35,377 nt of DNA from Modicisalibacter ilicicola DSM 19980 (lineage in GTDB: Bacteria > Pseudomonadota > Gammaproteobacteria > Pseudomonadales > Halomonadaceae): contig NZ_FQUJ01000006.1 of assembly GCF_900128925.1 (NCBI RefSeq), forward strand, positions 1 to 35,377. The letters run 5' to 3'. This document shows positions 14,314 to 22,634 of this stretch, one piece after another; position 1 is the first letter of the stretch; every line of letters begins with the position of its first letter. The notes below the pieces were generated by a model. That model was not told where the DNA came from. It made no database searches and saw only the letters and a list, made by a program, of their open reading frames with translations. The translations under genes and the position numbers were made by a program.

Positions 14314-17300
14314 TTAGACACTCACCAGCCTCGCCCGACTCGCCCCATTCCCCAGCGGTTCGATACGCACCTGCACCGGTATTCGTTCGTGCATTTCCTG
14401 TACGTGGGAGATCACGCCGACGCGGCGCCCCTGGGCCTGGAGGCCGTCGAGGGCGTCCATGGCCAGGGCCAGGGATTGGGGGTCGAGGCTGCCGAAGCCT
14501 TCGTCGATGAACAGCGATTCGATGCGTAGCTGTCCCGAGGCCATCGAGGCGAGGCCCAGGGCTAGTGCCAGAGAGACCAGGAAGGTCTCGCCGCCAGAGA
14601 GGGAATGCACCGAGCGGCGTTCGTCGCCCATGTCGCCGTCGATCACCAGGATGCCGAGTTCGCTGCCACCACGGGTCAGGCGGTAGCGCCGCGACAGCGA
14701 GGCGAGGTGGGCATTGGCGTGATCGAGCAGCTGTTCCAGGTTGTAGGCTTGGGCGATGCGCCGGAAGGCCTTGCCGTCCGCCGAGCCGATCAGTTCGCTG
14801 ATGCTGCCCCAGCGGTGTTGTTCGCGGCGGGCTGCCTCCAGTTCGGCGAGCAGTTCGCGCTGGCGTTCGCGGCGGCGGTCGTCGTCATGCAGGGCGTGCC
14901 GGGCCGAATCGCGTTTCTGCTGGGCGGCGGCGTGGCGCTCGGTCACGTCGGTTTCCTCGGTGTCGAGGCGTTCGCTCAGCGCGGCGATGCGGTTTTCTGT
15001 CTCCTGGTCGAGCAGGGCGTCGTTGTCGTCAGCGGCGAAGCGCTCGCGTCGGTGGGCCGCCAGTGCCTGACGTCGCTCTTCCAGACTGATCTCGGCGGCG
15101 TGACGCTCGCGCTCGGCATCTTGCAGGCGCCGTTGCTGTGACTGGCGCTCCTCCTCGGTGATGGCCAGCAGGGCGGACAGGGTGGCGTCATCGAACTGCG
15201 GATGCCGCTCACGCCAGACGTTCAGCTCGCGATCGAGCGCCACGTGCTCTTGCCGCAGGGCTTCCAGCTGCTGTTGTCGATGGTCGAGGGCCTGGCGCTG
15301 ACGCTGAGCCTCGCTGGCGGCGTGCTGCTCGCGGTCGCGTGACTGTTCGGCATGTCGACGAGCCTGCTCCAGGGTGTCGTCGAGGTTTTGCTGCCAGGCG
15401 GCCGGATTGGCATGCTCGCCCAGGGATTCCTGCAGCTCACGCTCCAGGCGCTGGCACCGTTCGGCCAGTGGCGCCAGTTCGTCGTCGAGAGCCGCTAGGC
15501 TGCGCTCGTGCTGCTCGCAGCGACTGGCCAGCCCGCTGAGCTCGACTTCCTGACGCTGCAAGGCGTCGCGCAGCGGCGCAAGCCGCTGCTGGGTCGCGTC
15601 GAGCGTTTCGAGGGCCTGGCGAGCGTCTTGCCAGTGCGTTTCGGCCCGATCACGATGCTCACGTAGCCAGCCCGCGGCATCCGTCTGTTCGAGCAATGCC
15701 TGGCCGCCGGGTTGATCGAGCAGGGTAGCGCGGTGGGCGGTGGTTTCCTCGGCCAGCTTGGCGATCTGGGCGGCGTTCCGGGTCAGCTGCGCCTGGAATG
15801 CCCGGTATTGCCCTTGCAACTCATGATGCCTTTCTCGTGCGGACTCGACGAACTTCGCTGCTTCGCCGAGCTGGCGCCGTTCCTCGCGTTCGGTGGCCTC
15901 GAGCTGTGCCTGGGCGGGTTCGCTCGGTGGGGCCTCGCGGTAGGGATGGTCGAGGCTGCCGCACACCGGGCAGGGCTGGTCGTCGCACAGTTGCTGGCGC
16001 AACAGGAGCATGCTCTCGCTGCGAGCGGCGCGTAGGCCATCGATGCTGGCCTGTAGTTGGCGCTGCCGGGTTTCCACTTCTTCGAGCTGGGTCTTGGCCG
16101 CCTGCCCTTGTTCCAGTATCCGGGCCTGCTCCCGAGTGTCGCTGTCGTGTTGGCGGCGCAGCGCCTCGAGACGTTGCTGGCTGTCGTGCCACTGGCGCCA
16201 GTGCTGCTCCAGGGCCTGCAGGGACTGGCGACGCTGGCTGGCCCTCTCTTCGTCGGCGAGCAGGGCGCGCCGGGCGGTCAGGGCATCCGCGTGTTCACCT
16301 AGCTGTTCGCGTAGCGCGGCTTCCAGCGCGTCGAGTTCCTGACGCTGCCGGCGGTAGGTGGCTTGCAGCGCTTCGTACTGACGTCGATCTTCCGTCAGGG
16401 CATCGGCGATCCGCTGGCGACTGGCTTGCTTGTCGCGCCGCTGATGCTCGCAACGATCTCGTTCGGCGGCCAGTTCCCGGGCCGCCTCGATCCGTGGCTG
16501 GGCTTTCTTGCGGTGTCGGTCGGCCTCGCCGAGGACCGTATCGGCGCGGCGCTTTTCCTCGGCGACTTGGGCATGCTGCCGCTCGGCCTCGCTCAGCGCT
16601 TGGCGGGTGGACGTGCACTGCTGCTCCTGCTCGCGACCCTGGCGTTCCAGGGTCTCGCGCCGCAGGAAGCGGTGGCGCTGGGGGGCGAGCCGCTCGAGCA
16701 GTTGCTCCTGTTCGCGCTGCGTGGACAAGGCCTCGTCGCCGCGGCATGCCTGGTCCATGCGTTCCTGGGCCTCTCTTGCGGCCTGGGCCAGACGCCGGTC
16801 CTGTTGCAGCCACTGGCGTTCGCTTTGCAAACGAGTGCCTTCGGCCTGGACTGATTTCAGCTCATGCTCGCTCTCGGCGGCTTCCCGCTCGAGTCGAACG
16901 CGCGTCTCGGCGTCTGCAGGGAGTTCGCCGGCAAGGCGCCGTTCGAACTCGGCGACGTTCTGCTGAGCGCTCTTGGCACGGCGATAGGCGGCAATCGAGA
17001 TCTTCGAATATTCGCCGGTGTCGGTGAGCTTTTCGAGCAGTTCGCTGCGGGCGTTGTCGTCCGCCTTGAGAAAGGCGGAAAACTCGCTCTGGGCCAGCAG
17101 CACCGCCCGGGTGAACTGCTCGAAGGAGAGGCCCAAGCGTTCGGGGAGCAGGGCGTCGAACTCGCGCTTCTGGGCGGTCAGCAGACGGTTGTCGTCGAGA
17201 TCGGTAAGAGATTGTTCGACCGCCTGCAGGCGGCCATCCTGGCGCTCCCGGGCGCGGCGCACGGCCCAGCGGGCCCGGTAGCGGCGCCGGTCGCGACCCA

Positions 17301-17604
17301 GGAAGTCGACCTCGGCGAAACCGCTGGCGCAGCCACGACGCAGCAGGCTGCGCGGGTCGAAGCTGGTGATGGCCACGGCGCCGGGATCGGGGACGCGGGC
17401 CTGGTCCTGACGGGCGCCGCGCAGGCGCGGGGTGCTGCCGTAAAGCGCCAGGCACAGAGCATCGAGCAGGGTGCTCTTGCCCGCGCCGGTGGGGCCGGTG
17501 ATGGCGAATAGCCCCTGATCGGCCAGCGGCGCGGCGGTGAAGTCGAGCTCATGTCGACCCGCCAGGGAGGCGAGGTTCTCCAGGCGAATGGCGAGGATCT
17601 TCAT
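14314..17604 (-). CDS. sbcC: SbcC, ATPase subunit of the SbcCD nuclease
   Basis: A 1096-residue SMC/Rad50-like ATPase. With SbcD it cuts hairpins and protein-blocked DNA ends. Walker A GPTGAGKST is at residues 37-45, the zinc hook CPVC at 545-548 in the middle of two long Gln/Arg/Glu-rich coiled coils, the signature HSLSGGETFLVSLALALG and Walker B LFIDEGFGSLD near the C-terminus. The architecture is complete. The ATG overlaps the sbcD stop (ATGA), so the two are translated together. Confidence 0.96.
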   Translation of the reverse strand: MKILAIRLENLASLAGRHELDFTAAPLADQGLFAITGPTGAGKSTLLDALCLALYGSTPRLRGARQDQARVPDPGAVAITSFDPRSLLRRGCASGFAEVDFLGRDRRRYRARWAVRRARERQDGRLQAVEQSLTDLDDNRLLTAQKREFDALLPERLGLSFEQFTRAVLLAQSEFSAFLKADDNARSELLEKLTDTGEYSKISIAAYRRAKSAQQNVAEFERRLAGELPADAETRVRLEREAAESEHELKSVQAEGTRLQSERQWLQQDRRLAQAAREAQERMDQACRGDEALSTQREQEQLLERLAPQRHRFLRRETLERQGREQEQQCTSTRQALSEAERQHAQVAEEKRRADTVLGEADRHRKKAQPRIEAARELAAERDRCEHQRRDKQASRQRIADALTEDRRQYEALQATYRRQRQELDALEAALREQLGEHADALTARRALLADEERASQRRQSLQALEQHWRQWHDSQQRLEALRRQHDSDTREQARILEQGQAAKTQLEEVETRQRQLQASIDGLRAARSESMLLLRQQLCDDQPCPVCGSLDHPYREAPPSEPAQAQLEATEREERRQLGEAAKFVESARERHHELQGQYRAFQAQLTRNAAQIAKLAEETTAHRATLLDQPGGQALLEQTDAAGWLREHRDRAETHWQDARQALETLDATQQRLAPLRDALQRQEVELSGLASRCEQHERSLAALDDELAPLAERCQRLERELQESLGEHANPAAWQQNLDDTLEQARRHAEQSRDREQHAASEAQRQRQALDHRQQQLEALRQEHVALDRELNVWRERHPQFDDATLSALLAITEEERQSQQRRLQDAERERHAAEISLEERRQALAAHRRERFAADDNDALLDQETENRIAALSERLDTEETDVTERHAAAQQKRDSARHALHDDDRRRERQRELLAELEAARREQHRWGSISELIGSADGKAFRRIAQAYNLEQLLDHANAHLASLSRRYRLTRGGSELGILVIDGDMGDERRSVHSLSGGETFLVSLALALGLASMASGQLRIESLFIDEGFGSLDPQSLALAMDALDGLQAQGRRVGVISHVQEMHERIPVQVRIEPLGNGASRARLVSV

Positions 17605-18839
17605 GGGCGGGCCACCCCGGCGTCTTCCTCGCCGTCCTGCACCGCCTGCAGCAGTCGATCGAAATCCTCGCGTATCCGGGGCGTGGGCTCGCTACCGTAG
17701 CGCTTGTGCCAGGTGCGCATGAATAGCTCCCGGGGCCCGAGGCTGTCGAGAGTCACCCGGGATTCCCGGGTGTCGTCCTCGCTGTCGGGAAAGCGCGTAT
17801 GGATGCGCAGCAGCCGCAGCGGCTTGCCGTCCAGCGCGGCTTCCACCCGGGCGCGCAGATCCGGGCAGGGCGCGGTGAGTTCCACGCGCACCTCCAGCCA
17901 CGGCCAGCGCTGGCGGGGCAGGCTGGCGTCACCCTCCAGGGCGCCGAGTTCCTGCAGGGCCTGTTCGAGAGGCGCAGGGCCCACTCGGCGCAGTTCCACC
18001 GCCCGCGGAATCGGCAGCGACTCGACGCTTGCCAGCGCTTCGTCCTCCAGGGTGATCTCGACGACCTGGTGCGGATAGTGACTCTCGGAGAAATCCATGG
18101 GCAGCGGCGTGCCGCTGTAGCGGATGCGATCCTCGCCGACCCGCTGGGGACGATGCAGGTGGCCCAAGGCCACATAGGCGATGTCCTCGGGAAAGAGGCT
18201 CGCCGGCAGGGCCTCCTCGCCGCCGATGACGATGGGCCGCTCGCTGTTCTCGGAGACGCTCGCGCCCTGCAGATGGGCGTGGCTCATGGCCACCAGGGCC
18301 TGGCCGGGCCGGCGACGAGCCCGGGCGGCCTCGATCAGTTCGCGATGCACTCGGGCGATGCCCTCGACGTAATCGTCGATGTCGCCGCCGGTCACCTCCG
18401 CCGGGCGCAGGAAGGGCAGGGCCAGGCACCAGGCGCGAATCTCGCCCTGGGCGTCGTGCAACGGGATCAGCAGGCGCTCGGCGTCCAGCTCGCCGTCGTC
18501 GCGCCACTGCACGCGGCCCCGGGCATGGGCATGCAGGCGTTGCATCAGCGGCGCCGGTAGCTCGATGCGCGAGCCGCTGTCGTGGTTGCCGGCGATCATC
18601 ACGATCTCGAGTGTCGGTAGCCGTTCGTGGGCGCCGACGATGAAGTCGTAGAGCAGTTCCTGGGCGCGCAGGGACGGATTGACCACGTCGAAGATATCGC
18701 CGGCGATCAATAACGCATCCGGTTGCCGGATGGCGAGGGTGTCGAGCAGCCAGTCGAGGAAGGCGCGGTGTTCGTCATGGCGCTCCTGGCCATGGAAGGT
18801 CTGGCCGAGATGCCAGTCGGCGGTGTGGAAAAGCTTCAC
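17601..18839 (-). CDS. sbcD: SbcD, Mre11-type nuclease subunit
   Basis: A 412-residue manganese-dependent nuclease partner of SbcC. All phosphoesterase motifs are present in order: HTADWHLG, AGDIFD, AGNHDSG, MSHAHLQG and LGHLHRPQ. The start is a GTG with AGGAG six bases upstream. The C-terminal capping and SbcC-binding regions complete the usual length. It overlaps sbcC by four bases and lies head-to-head with nfi. Confidence 0.95.
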   Translation of the reverse strand: MKLFHTADWHLGQTFHGQERHDEHRAFLDWLLDTLAIRQPDALLIAGDIFDVVNPSLRAQELLYDFIVGAHERLPTLEIVMIAGNHDSGSRIELPAPLMQRLHAHARGRVQWRDDGELDAERLLIPLHDAQGEIRAWCLALPFLRPAEVTGGDIDDYVEGIARVHRELIEAARARRRPGQALVAMSHAHLQGASVSENSERPIVIGGEEALPASLFPEDIAYVALGHLHRPQRVGEDRIRYSGTPLPMDFSESHYPHQVVEITLEDEALASVESLPIPRAVELRRVGPAPLEQALQELGALEGDASLPRQRWPWLEVRVELTAPCPDLRARVEAALDGKPLRLLRIHTRFPDSEDDTRESRVTLDSLGPRELFMRTWHKRYGSEPTPRIREDFDRLLQAVQDGEEDAGVARP

Positions 18840-18948
18840 GGTATGCTCCTGCGACGAGGGGCCTAGTGTAAAGGATGAACAGTGTGAATGAAGGGGAGGA
18901 TGTGAAACTGCTAGGCTGGGGCGATCCTTGCCAGATAAATGGATGCTT

Positions 18949-19722
18949 ATGAGATCGCCGCTTCATGAATGGACGCTCGAACCGCAAGAGGCCATGGCCC
19001 TGCAACGCCGCCTGGCGTCCCGGGCCGAACGCCGCGACCGCATTGACGAGGTGCATCATATCGCCGGGGTCGACATCGGCTTCGAGGATGACGGCGAGAC
19101 GACCCGGGCCGCCGTGGTGCTGCTAGCCTGGCCGGGGCTCGAGGTGCTCGAGGAGGTCGTGCATCGCGAGCCCACGCGCATGCCCTACATTCCCGGCTTG
19201 CTGTCGTTTCGCGAGATCCCGGCGGCGCTGGGCGCCTTCGAGCGTCTGTCGCAGCGGCCGGACCTGGTCATGGTCGATGGCCAGGGCATCGCCCATCCGC
19301 GTCGCTTAGGCGTGGCCTCGCACCTGGGGCTGTGGCTCGATCTGCCGACGCTGGGCGTGGCCAAGAAGCGTCTGTGCGGCAAGCACGGCGAGGTGCCCGC
19401 AGGCCGCGGCGAGTGGACGCCTCTGATCGATCGGCGCCGCGACGAGGATCCGGAGGAAGCGCTGATGGATGAGGCCGGCCGCGTCATCATCGGCGCCATG
19501 CTGAGAAGCCGGGAGGGCGTCAAGCCGGTGATCGTCTCGCCGGGGCATCGCATCAGCCAGGCGACGGCCCTGGAATGGGTCATTGCCTGCCTGGGTCGCA
19601 CCAAGCTGCCGGAGCCGACCCGGCTGGCGGATCGCCTGGCCTCGCGGCGCGGCAAGGCGTTTACGAGCGAAAAGCGCCAAGGCGATATCTCTTACCCTTC
19701 GAGACCCCGTCATGACCGATAG
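18949..19722 (+). CDS. nfi: Endonuclease V
   Basis: An enzyme that cuts DNA near deoxyinosine for repair of deaminated adenine. Product 257 residues. Family motifs: AGVDIGFE with catalytic D42, MPYIPGLLSFREIPA containing the PYIP wedge and catalytic Glu, VDGQGIAHPRRLGVASHLG with catalytic Asp, and GVAKKRLCG. It is longer than E. coli Nfi by about 30 residues, partly in a C-terminal basic tail and an insert (IDRRRDEDPEEALMDEAGR). Several starts are possible; the ATG at 18949 gives the family-like N-terminus. It overlaps the next gene by 11 bases. Confidence 0.92.
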   Translation: MRSPLHEWTLEPQEAMALQRRLASRAERRDRIDEVHHIAGVDIGFEDDGETTRAAVVLLAWPGLEVLEEVVHREPTRMPYIPGLLSFREIPAALGAFERLSQRPDLVMVDGQGIAHPRRLGVASHLGLWLDLPTLGVAKKRLCGKHGEVPAGRGEWTPLIDRRRDEDPEEALMDEAGRVIIGAMLRSREGVKPVIVSPGHRISQATALEWVIACLGRTKLPEPTRLADRLASRRGKAFTSEKRQGDISYPSRPRHDR

Positions 19723-20263
19723 CATTACCAGCCTGGACCAGACCCGCGCCTGGGTCGAGCGCTTCGTGGTCGCCCACGATATCTGCCCTTTCGCTCGGCG
19801 TGAGCTCGAGCGCGACAGTATCCGCTACGTGATGGCCAGCGCCGAGAATCTGGAAGAGGCCCTGCTGGCGCTGATCGACGAATGCCGACGCCTCGACGAT
19901 GACCCGAGTATCGAGACCACCCTGCTGGTATTGCCAAACGGGGTAGAGGATTTCGACGACTATCTGGATCTGCTGGGCTTGGCCGAGGGGCTGCTCGAGG
20001 ATCAAGGTTATGAAGGTGTCTATCAGCTGGCCAGCTTTCACCCCGACTACTGTTTCCACGGCGTGGACGAGGACGATCCCGCCAACTACACCAACCGCTC
20101 GCCGCACCCCATGCTGCACCTGTTGCGCGAGGCGAGCATCGAGCGCGTGCTGGCCAGTTTTGCCCACCCCGAGCGAATCCCCGAACGCAATGCGGCGCTG
20201 CTGCGTGGCATGGGCCGTGCCTCTTTCGCCGATGATGCCCGGGCCTTGAAGTCTGACGATTGA
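19712..20263 (+). CDS. DUF1415 protein
   Basis: A 183-residue cytoplasmic protein of the DUF1415 family, function unknown. It opens with a helix (TRAWVERFVVAHDICPFARREL) bearing the conserved ICPFA, and has QLASFHPDYCFHG and the strongly conserved NYTNRSPHPMLHLLREASIE. Conserved Cys and His residues hint at metal or redox chemistry but this is not shown. The 11-base overlap with nfi implies cotranscription. Confidence 0.85.
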   Translation: MTDSITSLDQTRAWVERFVVAHDICPFARRELERDSIRYVMASAENLEEALLALIDECRRLDDDPSIETTLLVLPNGVEDFDDYLDLLGLAEGLLEDQGYEGVYQLASFHPDYCFHGVDEDDPANYTNRSPHPMLHLLREASIERVLASFAHPERIPERNAALLRGMGRASFADDARALKSDD

Positions 20264-20379
20264 ATGCCATGGTGGGTAGTAGGCAGGCAGATTCGATCTG
20301 TCAGAGGCTGTTCCGCTCGCTATCGCCTACAGTGGTTAATTGAGTTGGGACATTCGAATATCTCGCGAAAGGAGACGAC

Positions 20380-20811
20380 ATGAGCATCAAGAAGCAAGGA
20401 TCCGCCGAGTGGCAGGGCAGCCTGAAACAGGGCAAGGGCACGGTATCCACCGAGAGTGGCGTCCTGAAGCAGAATCCCTATGGTTTCAACACACGCTTCG
20501 AGGGCGAACCGGGTACCAACCCCGAGGAGCTGATCGGTGCCGCCCACGCCAGCTGCTACTCCATGGCGCTATCGATGATCCTGGGTGAGGATAGCCTGGA
20601 GCCCGAGAGCATCAAGACCAGCGCCACCGTATCGCTTGAGCAGGATGACAGCGGCTTCACCATCACCGCGGTGCATCTCGAGACCCGGGCGAAGGTGCCC
20701 GGCGCCGATCAGGCCAAGTTCGACGAGGCGGCCAACAAGGCGAAGGAGGGCTGCCCGGTCTCCAAGCTGTTCAACGCCAGGATTACACTAGACGCCAAAC
20801 TCGAAAGTTGA
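20380..20811 (+). CDS. osmC: OsmC-family hydroperoxide reductase
   Basis: A 143-residue thiol peroxidase that reduces organic hydroperoxides. The two reactive cysteines are at C59 (HASCYSMA) and C125 (KEGCPVSKL), the same positions as E. coli OsmC. The N-terminal GSAEWQGSLKQGKGTVST strand pair is typical. A strong ribosome site (AAAGGAGA) precedes the ATG. It stands alone, with a terminator after it. Confidence 0.92.
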   Translation: MSIKKQGSAEWQGSLKQGKGTVSTESGVLKQNPYGFNTRFEGEPGTNPEELIGAAHASCYSMALSMILGEDSLEPESIKTSATVSLEQDDSGFTITAVHLETRAKVPGADQAKFDEAANKAKEGCPVSKLFNARITLDAKLES

Positions 20812-20837
20812 GGTTTCTTGTCGAAGAGGTGGGACTT

Positions 20838-20861
20838 GACGCCGGCCGCATGGCCGGCGTC
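20838..20861. terminator. Strong hairpin between osmC and the amidotransferase gene
   Basis: GACGCCGGCC (20838-20847), GCAT loop, GGCCGGCGTC (20852-20861): a perfect ten-base GC-rich stem. It lies between convergent genes and could end both transcripts. There is no long T-tract on either side. Confidence 0.7.
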
Positions 20862-20875
20862 GTGGTTCGTGACGG

Positions 20876-21571
20876 CTACTCCACGCGGGTATCCATTCTA
20901 TCCGATGAGTACTCACTGGCGGCGTTGACCAATGCCCGGATCAGGCGCTGTTGAGGGCGATTGAAGATCAGGAATTCGGGATGCCACTGCACGCCGATGA
21001 GGAATCGGTGATCGCGGCTCTCGATGCCCTGTACCAGGCCGTCGCGGTCCCGGGCAACGACATCGATGCCTCGGCCGGTGCGGTTGATCGCCTGGTGATG
21101 CAGGCTGTTCACCTGGCACCAGCTGACCTCGAGGAGGTCATGCAGGCGGCTGCCGAGGGTGATGTCGACGGTCTTGCGTGGCAGTACCGTGCGCCGTTTC
21201 TTGATGTGATCGAAGGAGGTGTAGATATCGCTGACCAGGGAACCGCCCAGATGGACGTTGATGATCTGGGCACCGCGACAGATGCCCAGCACCGGGCAGC
21301 CGCTGGGCAAGAGCCGTTTCAAAAGCGACAGTTCCAGGTTGTCCCGTTCGGGGTCGACGCGCACGTCGAGCTGCACCTCGCCGCCGTAGAGCTGGGCGCC
21401 GATGTCGTCACCCCCACCGACCACCAGCCCATCGAGGTCGTCGGGGACGGGGCGCGAGGGTGACAGACGCATCGGCCTCCCGCCGGCACGCCAGACCGCC
21501 AGCCAGTCACACCACCAGGCCAGCAGGCTCTTGTGATCCGAGGTCGTGATACCGATCCGTGGTCGTGTCAT
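20876..21571 (-). CDS. Class I glutamine amidotransferase-like hydrolase (peptidase C26/PuuD type)
   Basis: A 231-residue hydrolase of the gamma-glutamyl hydrolase class. It shows VVGGGDDIGAQLYGG, the nucleophile elbow VLGICRGAQIINV with C98, and the late QWHPE with catalytic His and Glu. Members cleave gamma-glutamyl amides such as gamma-glutamyl-GABA. The ATG at 21571 overlaps the stop of the amidoligase gene (ATGA), so the two must act together: one forms an amide bond, the other may break one or supply ammonia. Its substrate cannot be read from the sequence. Confidence 0.83.
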   Translation of the reverse strand: MTRPRIGITTSDHKSLLAWWCDWLAVWRAGGRPMRLSPSRPVPDDLDGLVVGGGDDIGAQLYGGEVQLDVRVDPERDNLELSLLKRLLPSGCPVLGICRGAQIINVHLGGSLVSDIYTSFDHIKKRRTVLPRKTVDITLGSRLHDLLEVSWCQVNSLHHQAINRTGRGIDVVARDRDGLVQGIESRDHRFLIGVQWHPEFLIFNRPQQRLIRALVNAASEYSSDRMDTRVE

Positions 21572-22563
21572 GAATCCTTCATCCACTCCTTGAGCCGATT
21601 CAGCCACTGGGTCACCGAAGAGCGCCGATGGTACTCGACATAGGCCGCGCCGCGTTCGGCCAGAAGGTCGGCGTCCGCGGCCAGGCGCTCAACCTCGACC
21701 CAGCGGTTCCATTCCGAGACCGCGCTCCAGTCGGGTTGCGAAAGCTGGGCATTGGGCAAGCGGTAGTGGAAGGTCGGACGCGGCTTGACCAGTTCGTCGG
21801 CCAGCAGCGGGCTGGGATGCCCGGGACGCAGATAGGCGAACAGCGGGAACAGGTCGAGTTCTCGATTGCGGCTCGGGTTCGCGACCAGATAGTCGTCGAT
21901 CAGCGTATCCAGGTCCGGTGCATACCCGGGGTCGAGTATCTTGAGGGCATACTCCTTGGTGAAGGGGTTGGCGTGAGGCAGCACCTCCCGGGTGATATCG
22001 ATGTCGATCTCCTCGCGCAACCAGGCAGCCAGGATCATGTAGGCGCGCAGTTGGGCGAGCAGGTCGCTGGCCTCGGCGCTGGCCACTTCCGGATTGAGGT
22101 GCAGGCCGAAACCGTACAGCAGGCTGTCCCGGGTATCTCGGGCGCCCTGCAGGCGCAGCGCGTCGAACAATGCGTCGAGTTCGTTGAGGGCAAGCCAGGG
22201 AATGGGGGGGCAGACGATCTCGGTGGGAACGATGCCGGCCACCGCATCGCCCAGCAACCGGCGCGTACGCTGATGGAGCTCCAGGCGCAGGTGCTGCCAC
22301 TCGTCGTCCTGGGTGCCGGCCTTTTCCACCACCTTGTGATCCGGATGAACATACTTCGAATCGAGCTCGATGGTGAAATCGCCCCATTGGCTACCGCTGA
22401 CCTTGAGCCGATGGGGGCTGAGGTGCTCGAGGGTGCCGCCGAAGTGCGCGCGCACGAGCTCCGCCGCCTTCGAGGGCGCGATGGCAGCGAATTCGATCTC
22501 GACCCCGACGCGGCGCAGGTGACCTGACTCGGTACGAGGATGGGGTGGGGCTTCGGGGGTCAC
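21568..22563 (-). CDS. Amidoligase (Amidoligase_2 family)
   Basis: A 331-residue ATP-dependent carboxylate-amine ligase-like protein of the COOH-NH2 amidoligase class, related to glutamine synthetase and gamma-glutamylcysteine synthetase. RRVGVEIEFAAI, with its two Glu, is the metal-ATP strand; GDFTIELDSKYV, PTEIVCPPIPW and YGFGLHLNPEV follow in family order. I start at GTG 22563, which has AAGGAG six bases upstream; an earlier ATG would add 25 residues without homology. It is 71 bases after the antiporter gene and overlaps the amidotransferase by four. Amine and acid substrates are unknown. A gamma-glutamyl-type or amino-acid-polyamine product is possible. Confidence 0.8.
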   Translation of the reverse strand: MTPEAPPHPRTESGHLRRVGVEIEFAAIAPSKAAELVRAHFGGTLEHLSPHRLKVSGSQWGDFTIELDSKYVHPDHKVVEKAGTQDDEWQHLRLELHQRTRRLLGDAVAGIVPTEIVCPPIPWLALNELDALFDALRLQGARDTRDSLLYGFGLHLNPEVASAEASDLLAQLRAYMILAAWLREEIDIDITREVLPHANPFTKEYALKILDPGYAPDLDTLIDDYLVANPSRNRELDLFPLFAYLRPGHPSPLLADELVKPRPTFHYRLPNAQLSQPDWSAVSEWNRWVEVERLAADADLLAERGAAYVEYHRRSSVTQWLNRLKEWMKDS

Positions 22564-22634
22564 GGCAACTCCTTCTTCGCTCGTGACGAGCACGGGCATC
22601 CATGAGGGCGAACAGGCGAGACCTTGCCTCGTCG

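Noticed and set aside
15798-17027. Long rightward frame within sbcC
   Set aside because: Arg/Gly/Pro-rich antisense product, typical of complement of coiled-coil coding sequence in GC-rich DNA.
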